From Candidatus Thiovulum imperiosus (lineage in GTDB: Bacteria > Campylobacterota > Campylobacteria > Campylobacterales > Thiovulaceae), in contig JAMJTW010000014.1 in NCBI GenBank assembly GCA_024281175.1, positions 62,001-126,000 of the forward strand: a DNA stretch of 64,000 nt, read 5' to 3'. Positions 17,572-26,294 of the stretch are shown here, piece by piece (positions within the stretch are counted from its first letter, which is position 1; the number at the start of each line of letters is the position of its first letter). Under the pieces are notes generated by a model. It had not been told where the DNA came from. It was given only the letters and a program-made list of their open reading frames with translations, and did no database searches. The translations under genes and the position numbers were made by a program.

Positions 17572-18834
17572 ATGATATTAAAAACTAAACAGAAAATAGA
17601 GAAAGAGTATCTTTCAGATAATAGACCTTTTGTAATTGCTTTTAGTGGCGGAAAGGACTCTACACTTCTTTTACATCTCTTTTTAGATGTAGTTTTAGAT
17701 TTAAAAAGAAGAGGTGAGAAACTCAAGCAGAGTTACATAGTTTCGTCTGATACAAAAGTTGAACTTCCAATTATTGAGAATTTTCTGGAAAGAAATATTT
17801 TAGAGTTACAAGATTTTGTAAGAAAAGAGGGGCTTCCAATAGAGGTAGTTCTAATTCAGCCTGAAGTTCAAAGCTCTTTCTTTTCTTTAATGATAGGCAA
17901 GGGGTATCCACCTCCAAATCGCATTTTTAGATGGTGTACCGATAGATTGAAAATTAGACCAACTCAAAGATATTTTGAAACACTTGTAGCAAATCATAGT
18001 TCTATAATTTTGCTTCTAGGTGTTCGACGAGATGAGTCCGAAAATCGTCAAAAAAGTATAGATATGCGAGATAGAAACCATAGAGATTTAAGTATTCACG
18101 ATGTTATTCCAAATGCTTTTATTCTCTCTCCAATTTCAGACTGGACTACTGATGAGGTTTGGAAATTTTTAAGAGAAAATAAGCCTCAATGGAGAGAGAG
18201 CTATTCAGAACTTTTAAATATTTATGCAAAAGGTTCTGGAAATGATGAATGTGGTTTGACTTTTGATAAGGACTCTCCGAGTTGCGGAAGCTCGAGATTT
18301 GGGTGCTGGACTTGTACGGTGGTATCTAAAGATAAGAGTATGGAAGGAATGCTACAAAGTGGCGAAACTGTTTTAGAACCACTTCATCAATATCGAGAGT
18401 ATCTTATGGAAATTCGAGAAGACAAAACAAAAAGAAGTCCTCGACGAAAGAACGGTACTTCTGGTATGGGTGATTTTTTGATGGAAGTTCGTTTTGAGCT
18501 TTTGGAAAAACTTTTAGAAGCCGAACAAAAGATAGGTAAGGAACTTGTCTCAAATAGTGAAATTGAGCAAATTCAAGAGTTCTGGAACTTTGATGGAAAT
18601 ATCGATTTCATGGCTTTTCAAATTGCAAATAGATACAAAAGAGAGAAATTTCAAATTCCAGAAACTCCTTTTGAAGTTGAAAACTTTTCAGGAAATTTGG
18701 AACTTTTCAAAAGAGTATATGAAATTGAAAAGAGGCGAAAGATTTCCAGAGACCGTCGAGGAATTTTGGTAGAAATTGAAAATAGAATTCAGAGCCATTT
18801 TGAAAGGATTTTTTCTGAAAATTACAAAGATTGA
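17572..18834 (+). CDS. dndC: DndC, DNA phosphorothioation sulfurtransferase
   Basis: A 420-residue PAPS-reductase-like ATP pyrophosphatase that carries the 4Fe-4S cluster passing sulfur to the DNA backbone. The PP-loop AFSGGKDS is at residues 23-30. Cys122 is in RWCTDRLKIRPTQR. The cluster motif SCGSSRFGCWTC (Cys238, 245, 248) is followed by TVVSKDKSMEGM, the diagnostic DndC/SspD-type stretch. Length is somewhat below the usual 500 or so. It needs a cysteine desulfurase (DndA or IscS) not encoded in this window. It is followed by dndD with overlapping frames. Confidence 0.92.
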   Translation: MILKTKQKIEKEYLSDNRPFVIAFSGGKDSTLLLHLFLDVVLDLKRRGEKLKQSYIVSSDTKVELPIIENFLERNILELQDFVRKEGLPIEVVLIQPEVQSSFFSLMIGKGYPPPNRIFRWCTDRLKIRPTQRYFETLVANHSSIILLLGVRRDESENRQKSIDMRDRNHRDLSIHDVIPNAFILSPISDWTTDEVWKFLRENKPQWRESYSELLNIYAKGSGNDECGLTFDKDSPSCGSSRFGCWTCTVVSKDKSMEGMLQSGETVLEPLHQYREYLMEIREDKTKRSPRRKNGTSGMGDFLMEVRFELLEKLLEAEQKIGKELVSNSEIEQIQEFWNFDGNIDFMAFQIANRYKREKFQIPETPFEVENFSGNLELFKRVYEIEKRRKISRDRRGILVEIENRIQSHFERIFSENYKD

Positions 18835-20461
18835 AATTGAAAATATGTTTTCCTATTTTGGAAAAAGCGAGATAGAGTTTTCCAAGAGAAATGCGGTTCT
18901 TGGAGAAAATGGTTTTGGAAAAACCTCTTTTCTAAATTCCTTAAAATTTGCTTTTGGTCGAGATTTTGAAAACTATCAAAATAGAAATGCTACCTCAAGA
19001 GCAAGTGTAAAAGTTGTTACAGAAGACTTTACTATCTTTCGAGATATAGAACTTCAGATAGATTTTGGCGATGAGGTTCTCAAAGACGATGAAGCCAAAG
19101 AGTTTCTAAACTCAAATTTTCCAGATGAGATTCTCGATTTTCTCTTTTTTGATGGTGAAATTGAAAATATTGCGATTTCCAACTCAAAAGCTCTTAAAAA
19201 AATCATCTCTATCGTTTTCGACTTTGATATTCTCCAAAATTTAGAAAATGATTTAAAGAGAGTTCGAAATCGACTTTTGAAAAAAACAGAAAGTAAAGAG
19301 CTTGACAGATTTAAAAGTTTAAATCAAGAGAAAGTAGATTTCTGTTTGGAAATCCATAAGTTGGAAGAGAGCAGAGAGAATCTCCAAAAAGAGATTTCCC
19401 AAATTTCCAAAGAGATTCAAAAGATAGATTCTAAAATTGTAAAAGAGAGTGAAGAAGTTGGAAAATTTGAAACTCAAATTGGAATTGAAGAAGCGAATCT
19501 CAAGGAGAAAACAGAGCTTTTCAAGAAAATAAATCTGTTCCAATTTCCTCTAATTCTAAATAGTGATTTGAGTAGTAGTGTTTCAAAAGATGAAAATTTT
19601 CTAACTATTAAAAGTGAAGATGAGTTGAAAAAGAGACTTGAGGAATTTTATAGTGCTACTCAAAGTGGAGTTGGAAAGAGTGATTTTATCGAACTTTTCT
19701 ACTCTATTTTCAAGAGTTCTTTCCTAAATCTAAAAACTGAAATTTCAAAAGAGGAACTCTTTCAACTTTTTACAGAAATTTCTGAAATTTCTAGTGAGAT
19801 AGAAAAGTTGAAATCTGAACAGAGAGAAGTAACTAAAAATAATTCCAAAACTTTAGAGTTGCAGAAGAGTAGAAATGCTCTTTCGGAAAAGTTGAAAAAT
19901 TTAGAACTTCAAAAAAGTGAGTCTGATTCTAAAATAGGAGTTTTGAAAGAGAAATTGAAAAAAGTTGAATCTAATTTGAGAATTGAGTTTTTAAATCAGA
20001 AAGAGAAAGTTTCGGCTTTAAGAAGTATTGAGGAAATCGATAAGCAAGTTGAACTTACCAAGGAGCTTTTAGAGTCTGAAATTGAGAAATCTGTTCAAAA
20101 ATTCAATTTTGAATTTCAAAAAAACTTAGAACCTTTTTACAAAAAATATCCACTGGAAGAGAAACTTTTTCTGAAAGATTTCTCTTTGGAAGTATCGCAA
20201 CTTTCGGCTGGACAAAAGCAGATAGTAAATTTCATTCTAATTCAAACTCTATTAGAAATCTCAAATTTGACAGAAACAATTTTTGTAGATACTCCATTTG
20301 GTCGTCTCTCAAATGAGAACCGAAAACTGATTTTGGAAATCTATAAAACTTTCCCATCTCTAACTCTACTTCTTACAAGTAGTGAAGAAGTAGCTATTTC
20401 AAAAGAGGAATTTTCAGTTTTCCAAATATCTCAAAACAGCAAAGGTTCAGAAATTGGTTAA
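18815..20461 (+). CDS. dndD: DndD, SMC-like ATPase of the phosphorothioation complex
   Basis: ABC/SMC-type ATPase of the Dnd modification complex, about 548 residues (usual about 650-700). Walker A is LGENGFGKTS (about residues 29-38), two long coiled-coil arms occupy about 150-450, and the signature LSAGQKQ (about 463-469) and Walker B TIFVDTP follow. The start is unclear. TTG 18776 has no ribosome-binding site, whereas AAAGGA at 18803-18808 sits 6 bp before CTG 18815, giving L/M-K-I-T-K-I-E-I-E-N. ATG 18845 would remove the first beta strand. It overlaps dndC by about 20 bp and dndE by 8 bp. Confidence 0.88.
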   Translation: MKITKIEIENMFSYFGKSEIEFSKRNAVLGENGFGKTSFLNSLKFAFGRDFENYQNRNATSRASVKVVTEDFTIFRDIELQIDFGDEVLKDDEAKEFLNSNFPDEILDFLFFDGEIENIAISNSKALKKIISIVFDFDILQNLENDLKRVRNRLLKKTESKELDRFKSLNQEKVDFCLEIHKLEESRENLQKEISQISKEIQKIDSKIVKESEEVGKFETQIGIEEANLKEKTELFKKINLFQFPLILNSDLSSSVSKDENFLTIKSEDELKKRLEEFYSATQSGVGKSDFIELFYSIFKSSFLNLKTEISKEELFQLFTEISEISSEIEKLKSEQREVTKNNSKTLELQKSRNALSEKLKNLELQKSESDSKIGVLKEKLKKVESNLRIEFLNQKEKVSALRSIEEIDKQVELTKELLESEIEKSVQKFNFEFQKNLEPFYKKYPLEEKLFLKDFSLEVSQLSAGQKQIVNFILIQTLLEISNLTETIFVDTPFGRLSNENRKLILEIYKTFPSLTLLLTSSEEVAISKEEFSVFQISQNSKGSEIG

Positions 20462-20831
20462 AACATCTAAAATAGTTGAAGAGAGCATTCCAAAAGTTTT
20501 AAAAAACTTACAAATTCCAAATGAACCAAAGTGGGTGGCTTTGAGATTTTTTATAAATATCTCTCTTTCTGTGAAAGGAGATTTCTCTTTTGAGGAGAGT
20601 CGAGATGGTAGCGAGTATCGGCTTGAACAAGTTGTTGGCAAGGGAAAAGAGAGCGAAGACTTTTCAAAACATTATAAAAAGATGCTTGAGACTTTTGATG
20701 AGGTAGAGTTTGAAACAGAAAAAGATTTTGAAATCTCTCTGGAGAAACACATTCAGAGAGGACATTTTGTAATATCAAAATCTACAAAAAGCGATATTTT
20801 CTCTTTTCTACAACAAGAATTTTCTAAATAG
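20454..20831 (+). CDS. dndE: DndE, DNA phosphorothioation accessory protein
   Basis: A 125-residue small protein of the DndE type, which in other systems binds nicked DNA as part of the modification complex. The segment PNEPKWVALRFFINISLSVKG fits the conserved helical DndE core (a K-x-x-A-L-R-x-x-I-x-x-S-L pattern), and the C-terminal part is charged. Identification rests on position, size and this pattern. The start is TTG 20454, with AAAGG at 20441-20445, overlapping dndD by 8 bp. It is the last gene of the modification operon. Confidence 0.8.
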   Translation: MVKTSKIVEESIPKVLKNLQIPNEPKWVALRFFINISLSVKGDFSFEESRDGSEYRLEQVVGKGKESEDFSKHYKKMLETFDEVEFETEKDFEISLEKHIQRGHFVISKSTKSDIFSFLQQEFSK

Positions 20832-20845
20832 AGTGAAGAAATTTC

Positions 20846-20862
20846 GGAGAGGATATCTCTCC
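20846..20862. terminator. Short hairpin between convergent dndE and pabB
   Basis: GGAGAG (20846-20851), loop GATAT, CTCTCC (20857-20862). The stem is perfect but there is no strong U tract on either strand, so it may be a weak or factor-assisted terminator. Confidence 0.45.
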
Positions 20863-20870
20863 TGTAAAAG

Positions 20871-21806
20871 TTAAAAAAGATATACTTTATCTATCATCTC
20901 TCTGTACTCAAGTTCCACTCTGCTATCAAGTGTAATTCCACCTCCACTTTTATAGAAAAGTTTTTCTCCTCTCTTTTCAAGAAATCGTATCATCACTCCA
21001 CTATCAAAATTTTCACCATCAAAAATTCCAAAAACGCCACTAAAAAATCCTCTATGGTATTCTTCAATTTCTGAAATAAGTTCTACTGTTCTCTTTTTAG
21101 GAGTTCCAGTAATACTACCTGCTGGAAGTATCTTTTCTAAAATAGTTCCAATTTGGCTTTGCCAATCATTTTCTAAATCACCAACAATTTTGGAACTCAT
21201 CTGAAACAGCTCTTTTTCACCACTTCTAATTTTAGAAATAGTTCTAAACTCTTCAACTCTAATTTTAGTTGCAACCATATTTAAGTCATTTCGGAGAAGG
21301 TCTACTATCATGACATGTTCAGCCAACTCTTTCTGATTTGATAGCAGAACCTCATCACCATTTGGAACTGAGCCATCAAGAGTTCCTTTCATTGGAAAAG
21401 CTGTAATTCTATTTTGAGAAATTTTGACAAATGTTTCAGGAGAGTAGGAGAGAAACTCATCTTTAAATCTTATCTTATATTTCGCTTCAGCATATTTGTA
21501 AATCTCTTTCAAATCACTATTTATCTCAATTTCACTTTCTGAAGTCAAATTCAAAACATAGGTATATCCCTTGCGAATTGAAGTTATCACCTTTTGGAAC
21601 TTCTCTCTATATTTCTCAAATTCCAAAGAGGAGATACTATATTTCACATCTCTTTTCTGAAAAGAGTTACCATCTATCTCAAATTCTATATCATGATTTT
21701 GGAGTTCGCTAATTGGTACAACAACTACTCTACTCTTATCATAAGAGACTACTATTAGAAAAGGAGTTCTCTCTTTTCCTAATCTATTTGCATATTCAAA
21801 ACTCAA
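20871..21806 (-). CDS. pabB: Aminodeoxychorismate synthase component I
   Basis: Chorismate-binding enzyme of folate synthesis, making 4-amino-4-deoxychorismate with an amidotransferase partner. The 311 residues cover only the chorismate-binding domain: YSPETFVKI, FPMKGTLDGSVPNGD, EHVMIVDLLRNDL, PAGSITGTPKKRTVELI and IRFLEKRGEKLFYKSGGGITLDS. The short length without an N-terminal extension is normal in Campylobacterota. The start TTG 21806 directly abuts the pilT stop with no gap, so its translation depends on pilT. No pabA/trpG is visible. Confidence 0.9.
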   Translation of the reverse strand: MSFEYANRLGKERTPFLIVVSYDKSRVVVVPISELQNHDIEFEIDGNSFQKRDVKYSISSLEFEKYREKFQKVITSIRKGYTYVLNLTSESEIEINSDLKEIYKYAEAKYKIRFKDEFLSYSPETFVKISQNRITAFPMKGTLDGSVPNGDEVLLSNQKELAEHVMIVDLLRNDLNMVATKIRVEEFRTISKIRSGEKELFQMSSKIVGDLENDWQSQIGTILEKILPAGSITGTPKKRTVELISEIEEYHRGFFSGVFGIFDGENFDSGVMIRFLEKRGEKLFYKSGGGITLDSRVELEYREMIDKVYLF

Positions 21807-22862
21807 CTATTTCCCTAAAATTCGTTTTAGCTCTTCTCTACTATTTGAATATTTAAGAGCATCATCAATTCTGATACTTCCCTCTTTTATCGCTTTTATC
21901 ATCTCTTGAGTCTGTGTCTTCATTCCAGTTTCACTCTGATTTATCTGCATTTGAGAGTAGATTTGGTGGTTTTTTGCTTCTCTGATGAGGTTCGCAACTG
22001 CTGCATTATTTATAAGAATTTCAAACATCGCTTTTCTTCCACCACCAATTTTTGGAACAAGAACTTGAGAGATAACAGCAATTAGAGTTGAAGAGAGTTG
22101 CATTCTAATTTGGTTCTGTTTTGATGGTTCAAAAACATCAATAATACGATTTATCGAACTTGGTGCTGAATTTGTGTGTAGAGTTCCAAAAACAAGGTGT
22201 CCAGTTTCGGCAACTGTAAGACCTGCACCAATTGTCTCTCTATCTCTCATCTCTCCAATTAGAATTGTGTCTGGGTCTTGTCGCAGAACGAATTTCAGAG
22301 CATTTTGAAAACTCTTTGTATCATCTCCAACGCTACGGTGTGAAATAAGAGATTTCTTACTTTTATGAACAAACTCAAGTGGGTCTTCAATTGTCATAAT
22401 ATGTTTGTGATAATTCGCATTTATCTCATTTATCATTGCTGAAATTGTTGTAGACTTTCCAGAACCTGTCGCACCTGTAACTAAAATAAGTCCCTTTTCT
22501 CTCTTAATTACCTCTTTGAAAATATCTGGACTTTTGAGTTCATCTAAACTTGGAACAACTGTTGGAATAGTTCTAAAAGCGATAGCACTCTCTCCCATAG
22601 CTCGATATACATTTACTCTAAATCTTCCAACTTTTTTAAAATCAAGAGCCAAATCTAGTTCCATATTCTCAAAATACTCTTCTCTCTGCTCTGCTGTTGT
22701 GTGAGGAAAAAGCAGTGCTTCAATATCTTTTCCTCTTAAAGGTTTCATATCTATTGGCACAAGAGAACCATCTATTCTCATTTGCGGTGGATTGTTGTGA
22801 ACAAGATGGAGGTCGGAAGCTCCATTGTGATTTGAATAGGCTAACAACTGTTCTAAATTCAT
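21807..22862 (-). CDS. pilT: Type IV pilus retraction ATPase PilT
   Basis: Hexameric ATPase that retracts type IV pili, giving twitching motility and DNA uptake. The 351 residues contain Walker A GATGSGKST (130-138), the Asp box with DPLEF, Walker B LIGEMRDRETI and the His box HLVFGTLHTNS. The C-terminal AIRSD-like region reads LIREAKNHQIYSQMQ. ATG 22862 has AGGAAA upstream. The rest of a pilus or competence system is not in the window. The gene matters here because an uptake-like DNA word is dispersed through the region. Confidence 0.95.
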   Translation of the reverse strand: MNLEQLLAYSNHNGASDLHLVHNNPPQMRIDGSLVPIDMKPLRGKDIEALLFPHTTAEQREEYFENMELDLALDFKKVGRFRVNVYRAMGESAIAFRTIPTVVPSLDELKSPDIFKEVIKREKGLILVTGATGSGKSTTISAMINEINANYHKHIMTIEDPLEFVHKSKKSLISHRSVGDDTKSFQNALKFVLRQDPDTILIGEMRDRETIGAGLTVAETGHLVFGTLHTNSAPSSINRIIDVFEPSKQNQIRMQLSSTLIAVISQVLVPKIGGGRKAMFEILINNAAVANLIREAKNHQIYSQMQINQSETGMKTQTQEMIKAIKEGSIRIDDALKYSNSREELKRILGK

Positions 22863-22990
22863 ATAAAATTTCCTAACTTTTTTCTGAAAATTTTATCGGA
22901 TAATTTGATTAAATCATCACTTTTTTATATATTTAATTTTAAATTAAGATAAACTGGAAATTTACAGATAGGTCGGTTTCTACAAAATGA

Positions 22991-22996
22991 TACAAT
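22991..22996 (+). promoter_or_regulatory. Extended -10 element of purM
   Basis: TGATACAAT, 18 bp upstream of the TTG start, with AAAGG between. The 152-bp divergent gap between pilT and purM holds nothing else recognisable. Confidence 0.45.
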
Positions 22997-23014
22997 TTAA
23001 ATAAAAGGCTAACT

Positions 23015-23983
23015 TTGGTCAGTTATAAAGATGCTGGAGTTGATATTGATGCTGGAAACTCTCTTGTTGAAAAGATAAAACCTCTTGTAAAAAAGACTTT
23101 TGATAAAAATGTTGTTGGTGGAATTGGTTCATTTGCTGGAGCTTATGAACTTCCAAAAGGGTACAAAGAGCCTGTGCTTCTTTCAGCAACTGATGGTGTT
23201 GGAACAAAGTTAAGATTGGCTATTGAGTCTAAAAGATTGGATAGAGTTGGAGAGGATTTAGTCGCGATGTGTGTAAATGACCTCATCTGCAATTTTGCTA
23301 CCCCACTCTTTTTTTTAGACTATTATGCTACTGGAAAGTTGGAAGTTTCTGAAGCTGAAGAGGTAATTTCTGGAATTGCGAATGGTTGTATAAAGGCTCA
23401 ATGTTCTCTTGTTGGTGGAGAAACTGCTGAAATGCCTTCAATGTATAGTGATGGTGATTTTGATTTAGCAGGTTTTGCTGTTGGTATTGCTGAAAAGAGT
23501 GAGTTGCAAGGTAAAGATGTAAAGGTAGGAGATATTTTAGTAGCACTACCAAGTAGTGGAATTCACTCTAACGGCTACTCTCTTGTCAGAAAGATTTTTA
23601 AAGAGAAAATACCTGAAAAATTTGAAGAGAATTTAGAAACTCTACTAAATCCAACTCGAATTTATGTAGAGGAATTTCTGAAATTTAAAAATCAGATTTC
23701 TGCTCTTGCTCATATCACTGGCGGTGGTATTGTTGAAAATCTTCCAAGAGTTCTACCAGAAAACTTCAATGCAAAAGTTGAAAAAGAGAAAATTAAAACT
23801 CCAGAAATATTTAAACTCCTTTCCCAATTTGTTCCTGAAGATGAGATGTGGCGAACCTTCAATATGGGCGTTGGCATGGTTCTTGTTGTCTCTCCAGAAA
23901 ATCTAAATGAAATCCTCCAAAATAGTGACGGATATGTAATTGGAGAAATCTCTTCTGGAAACGGAAAAGTTGAAATGCTATGA
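23015..23983 (+). CDS. purM: Phosphoribosylformylglycinamidine cyclo-ligase
   Basis: AIR synthetase, fifth step of de novo purine synthesis. The 322 residues carry SATDGVGTKLRLA (ATP/FGAM site), VAMCVNDLICNFATPLFFLDY, LVGGETAEMPSMY and the glycine-rich SSGIHSNGYSLVRKI, all diagnostic of PurM. The start is TTG 23015, with AAAGG at 23004-23008. Its stop overlaps the start of the downstream lipoprotein gene (ATGA). Confidence 0.96.
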   Translation: MVSYKDAGVDIDAGNSLVEKIKPLVKKTFDKNVVGGIGSFAGAYELPKGYKEPVLLSATDGVGTKLRLAIESKRLDRVGEDLVAMCVNDLICNFATPLFFLDYYATGKLEVSEAEEVISGIANGCIKAQCSLVGGETAEMPSMYSDGDFDLAGFAVGIAEKSELQGKDVKVGDILVALPSSGIHSNGYSLVRKIFKEKIPEKFEENLETLLNPTRIYVEEFLKFKNQISALAHITGGGIVENLPRVLPENFNAKVEKEKIKTPEIFKLLSQFVPEDEMWRTFNMGVGMVLVVSPENLNEILQNSDGYVIGEISSGNGKVEML

Positions 23984-24954
23984 AAGTAGCTCTACTCTTT
24001 CCACTGCTTCTACTTCTTGCAAGTTGCGGTTCTAGTTCCAACTCTGATACGAATTCGACAGAAGTTTTGAATCCAGAAACCGATTCCAATTCTGAAACAG
24101 AAATTTCGAATCCAGAAACCGATTCCAATTCTGAAACAGAAGTCTCGAATCCTGAAACAGATTCCAATTCTGAAACAGAAGTTTCGAATCCTGAAACAGA
24201 TTCCAATTCTGAAACAGAAGTTTCGAATCCAGAAACAGATTCCAATTCTGAAACAGAAGTCTCGAATCCAGAAGCAGATTCCAATTCTGAAACAGAAGTC
24301 TCGAATCCAGAAGCAGATTCCAATTCTGAAACAGAAGTCTCGAATCCAGAAGCAGATTCCAATTCTGAGACTCTTTCAGTTCTTGGGAACCAGATATTTT
24401 TTGGTAGCGAAGAGTATTTTCAAGTTGCAGAAGTGAAAGATGGGAGTTTTGGAGTTTTGGATTACATTACACCAGCATCGCCAAAGATGTTGGACATAGA
24501 TTTTGAAATTTCGCCTCAAGTTTCAATGGAAGATTTAGCTTTAGTTTTAAGAGTTGATGAGGTTGGAACAGAAAGAAAGTTTGTGATTATATTTCCAAAG
24601 ACAAAATTAGAAAATGGAAAATTGGACGGTTCATCTATAACAGAGATATATCTTTATGGAGTTCGTTCAAGTGGAAGTCCAGTGGTTTTATCAACTTCAG
24701 TAGATAGTGAAGATATTTTAAAATTCTCAGAAGTTGTAGCTCTATTTCCAGAGTATGAAAGTGCTATAAATTCTATTTTTAAAAATGAGAAGAGTTTGAA
24801 AATAGTTTTTGCATTATCTGGAATTTCAGGAGTTTCGGAAAGCAAAGAGCTTTACAGTGATATTGTTGCCGATTTTATGGGTGATTTTAAAATGTTTATT
24901 GCGTCTAAACTTATAGAGGGTGAAACATTCGGTTTTTCAGGAAGTATAGAGTGA
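23980..24954 (+). CDS. Repeat-bearing lipoprotein of unknown function
   Basis: A 324-residue predicted lipoprotein with lipobox LLASC (Cys 16 or so). Eight tandem 13-residue units (NPETDSNSETEVS and variants) form an acidic, unstructured stalk of about 104 residues. A C-terminal globular domain of about 190 residues without recognised motifs follows. The stalk probably projects the domain away from the membrane or through the periplasm. It lies between purM and ybeY with 4-bp overlaps on both sides, so it is part of their operon. The repeat number probably varies among strains. Confidence 0.85.
   Translation: MKVALLFPLLLLLASCGSSSNSDTNSTEVLNPETDSNSETEISNPETDSNSETEVSNPETDSNSETEVSNPETDSNSETEVSNPETDSNSETEVSNPEADSNSETEVSNPEADSNSETEVSNPEADSNSETLSVLGNQIFFGSEEYFQVAEVKDGSFGVLDYITPASPKMLDIDFEISPQVSMEDLALVLRVDEVGTERKFVIIFPKTKLENGKLDGSSITEIYLYGVRSSGSPVVLSTSVDSEDILKFSEVVALFPEYESAINSIFKNEKSLKIVFALSGISGVSESKELYSDIVADFMGDFKMFIASKLIEGETFGFSGSIE
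24070..24378 (+). repeat. Tandem 39-bp repeats, eight units
   Basis: Eight in-frame units of 39 bp (the last shortened by one codon) inside the lipoprotein gene. Units 1-5 encode NPETDSNSETE-(V/I)-S; units 6-8 differ by a Thr to Ala change, suggesting a block duplication. The reverse strand stays open in one frame over the same stretch, but that is a by-product of the repeat. Confidence 0.9.
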
Positions 24955-25358
24955 TTGAGATTGTAAATCAGACAGATTTTACTCCTCCAGTGGAGAAAAT
25001 TTCTGAAATTGCAAAGTATCTTACTCAAAAAGAGTTTGAAATTCTAATTTGTGAAAATGAGTTTATTAGAGAGTTGAATTTTGATTATCGTCAAAAAGAT
25101 GAACCTACCGATGTTCTCTCTTTTCCTCTAATTGGAGAGATGCTAGGTTCTATGGCTATTTCCATCGATTTTGTAAAAAGTGGCTCTTTTGAATTTCAAC
25201 ACTCTGAAGAAGATGAATTTCTTCTTCTCTTTATTCATGGTCTATTGCACCTCATCGGCTATGACCATGAAACTGATAATGGTGAAATGCGAGAGAAAGA
25301 GAGAGAAACTATCGAACAATTTTCTCTTCCCAAAAGTCTTATAATTCGAAATTCATAA
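24951..25358 (+). CDS. ybeY: Endoribonuclease YbeY
   Basis: Metal-dependent RNase that matures the 3' end of 16S rRNA and controls ribosome quality. The 135 residues include EPTDVLSFPL, the zinc-binding motif HGLLHLIGYDHETDNG (H...H....H) and GSMAISIDFV. The start is GTG 24951, with a 4-bp overlap (GTGA) with the lipoprotein gene. Length is normal. Confidence 0.94.
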   Translation: MIEIVNQTDFTPPVEKISEIAKYLTQKEFEILICENEFIRELNFDYRQKDEPTDVLSFPLIGEMLGSMAISIDFVKSGSFEFQHSEEDEFLLLFIHGLLHLIGYDHETDNGEMREKERETIEQFSLPKSLIIRNS

Positions 25359-25376
25359 AGTTTCTAAAGGAGTATA

Positions 25377-26183
25377 ATGCATAGTAAAATTTTCTCAAGT
25401 GATATAGAAAATGAGTTTCTAATTAAAAAATTTGATGAAGTTTCCAATGGAATTGTCTTCTATTTCAAAAGCGGACTTAAAAGAAGCCTGTTGTCAAAAA
25501 TTTTTAACACAGAAATTTCCCAAACTTATGAATTGGAAAATGTTAAAGCAATTCAAATTTTTAATGTGAAAGATTTAAAGGGTATTTCTCAATTTAGAGA
25601 GAGTATTATTGGAGCAGATGTTTTCGTTGGCGAAGAGATTTCTAATATTCTCGAACTCAATAAACTTGTAAATTTGAAATATCTACAATTTTATTGCGAT
25701 TATAGTTGTGACTATATGGAAGTTATCGACTTCAGAGATTTTAAATATGTTACACATTTACCCACTTTTATTACTTCTCCAGATTATGATTTAAAAACTT
25801 TTACACATTTAACAAATGTTGAAAAAATAGGATTTATCGACTCAAATATAACTGGAATAGAAGAGAATTTAAAGAGTTTTATAAATTTGAGAGACTTAAC
25901 AATAGGTTGGCACAAATATAACTTTTTAGATATATTGAGTTTAAAGAAACTTGAATATCTGGAATTGGACTCTTTAACTCAACAGGAAATCAAACTTCTA
26001 GCACAACTTCCAGAACTCCGAGCATTAAGCGTATATAATATTAAAAATATAAATATATTCTCTACCTTTCCAAAACTTGAAGTAGTTTACTCTCCAAGTC
26101 TCAAAATTCCTAAAAAACCTATTTTCAATAGAAATGGTGAGGCCATCTTTTTTAATAACTCAAATATTGGTGTTATAGATTAA
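25377..26183 (+). CDS. Leucine-rich-repeat-like protein
   Basis: A 268-residue protein with no signal peptide and about six irregular repeats with the spacing L-x-x-L-x-L (for instance LVNLKYLQFY, FINLRDLTIG, LKKLEYLEL, LPELRALSVY). Such repeats usually make protein-binding solenoids; the function here is unknown. The start is strong, with AAAGGAG before ATG 25377, and it lies 18 bp after ybeY. Its stop codon lies at the edge of a MITE-like repeat fragment (26182 on), so the native 3' end may have been altered by that insertion. Confidence 0.7.
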   Translation: MHSKIFSSDIENEFLIKKFDEVSNGIVFYFKSGLKRSLLSKIFNTEISQTYELENVKAIQIFNVKDLKGISQFRESIIGADVFVGEEISNILELNKLVNLKYLQFYCDYSCDYMEVIDFRDFKYVTHLPTFITSPDYDLKTFTHLTNVEKIGFIDSNITGIEENLKSFINLRDLTIGWHKYNFLDILSLKKLEYLELDSLTQQEIKLLAQLPELRALSVYNIKNINIFSTFPKLEVVYSPSLKIPKKPIFNRNGEAIFFNNSNIGVID

Positions 26184-26252
26184 GGGGATTGACCAAATAG
26201 ACTTGTCTCTCTGTCATTTCGAACCCTTTTGGGTGAGAAATCTTTTTCACAA
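26182..26252. repeat. Half copy of the TGACCAAATAG MITE-like repeat
   Basis: AAGGGGATTGACCAAATAG (26182-26200) matches the terminal repeat of the 17.0-kb element, and GTCATTTCGA plus a GGGTGAGAAATCTT block (to about 26245) matches its interior. The right terminal repeat is missing. It lies between convergent genes. Confidence 0.7.
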
Positions 26253-26294
26253 AGAGTGTGAAAGAAGTTCCAAGCAAGGCTTGGAATTTATAAG

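Noticed and set aside
20846-20862. Hairpin after dndE as a strong terminator.
   Set aside because: The stem is only 6 bp and no U tract follows; kept as a weak terminator only.
23859-24362. Long open reverse-strand frame across the 39-bp repeats.
   Set aside because: It is a by-product of the repeat; it has no start signal and the plus-strand gene has a lipobox and overlaps purM and ybeY correctly.
24070-24378. Regular 39-bp repeats could suggest a CRISPR array.
   Set aside because: There are no spacers; the units are in frame and encode a lipoprotein stalk.
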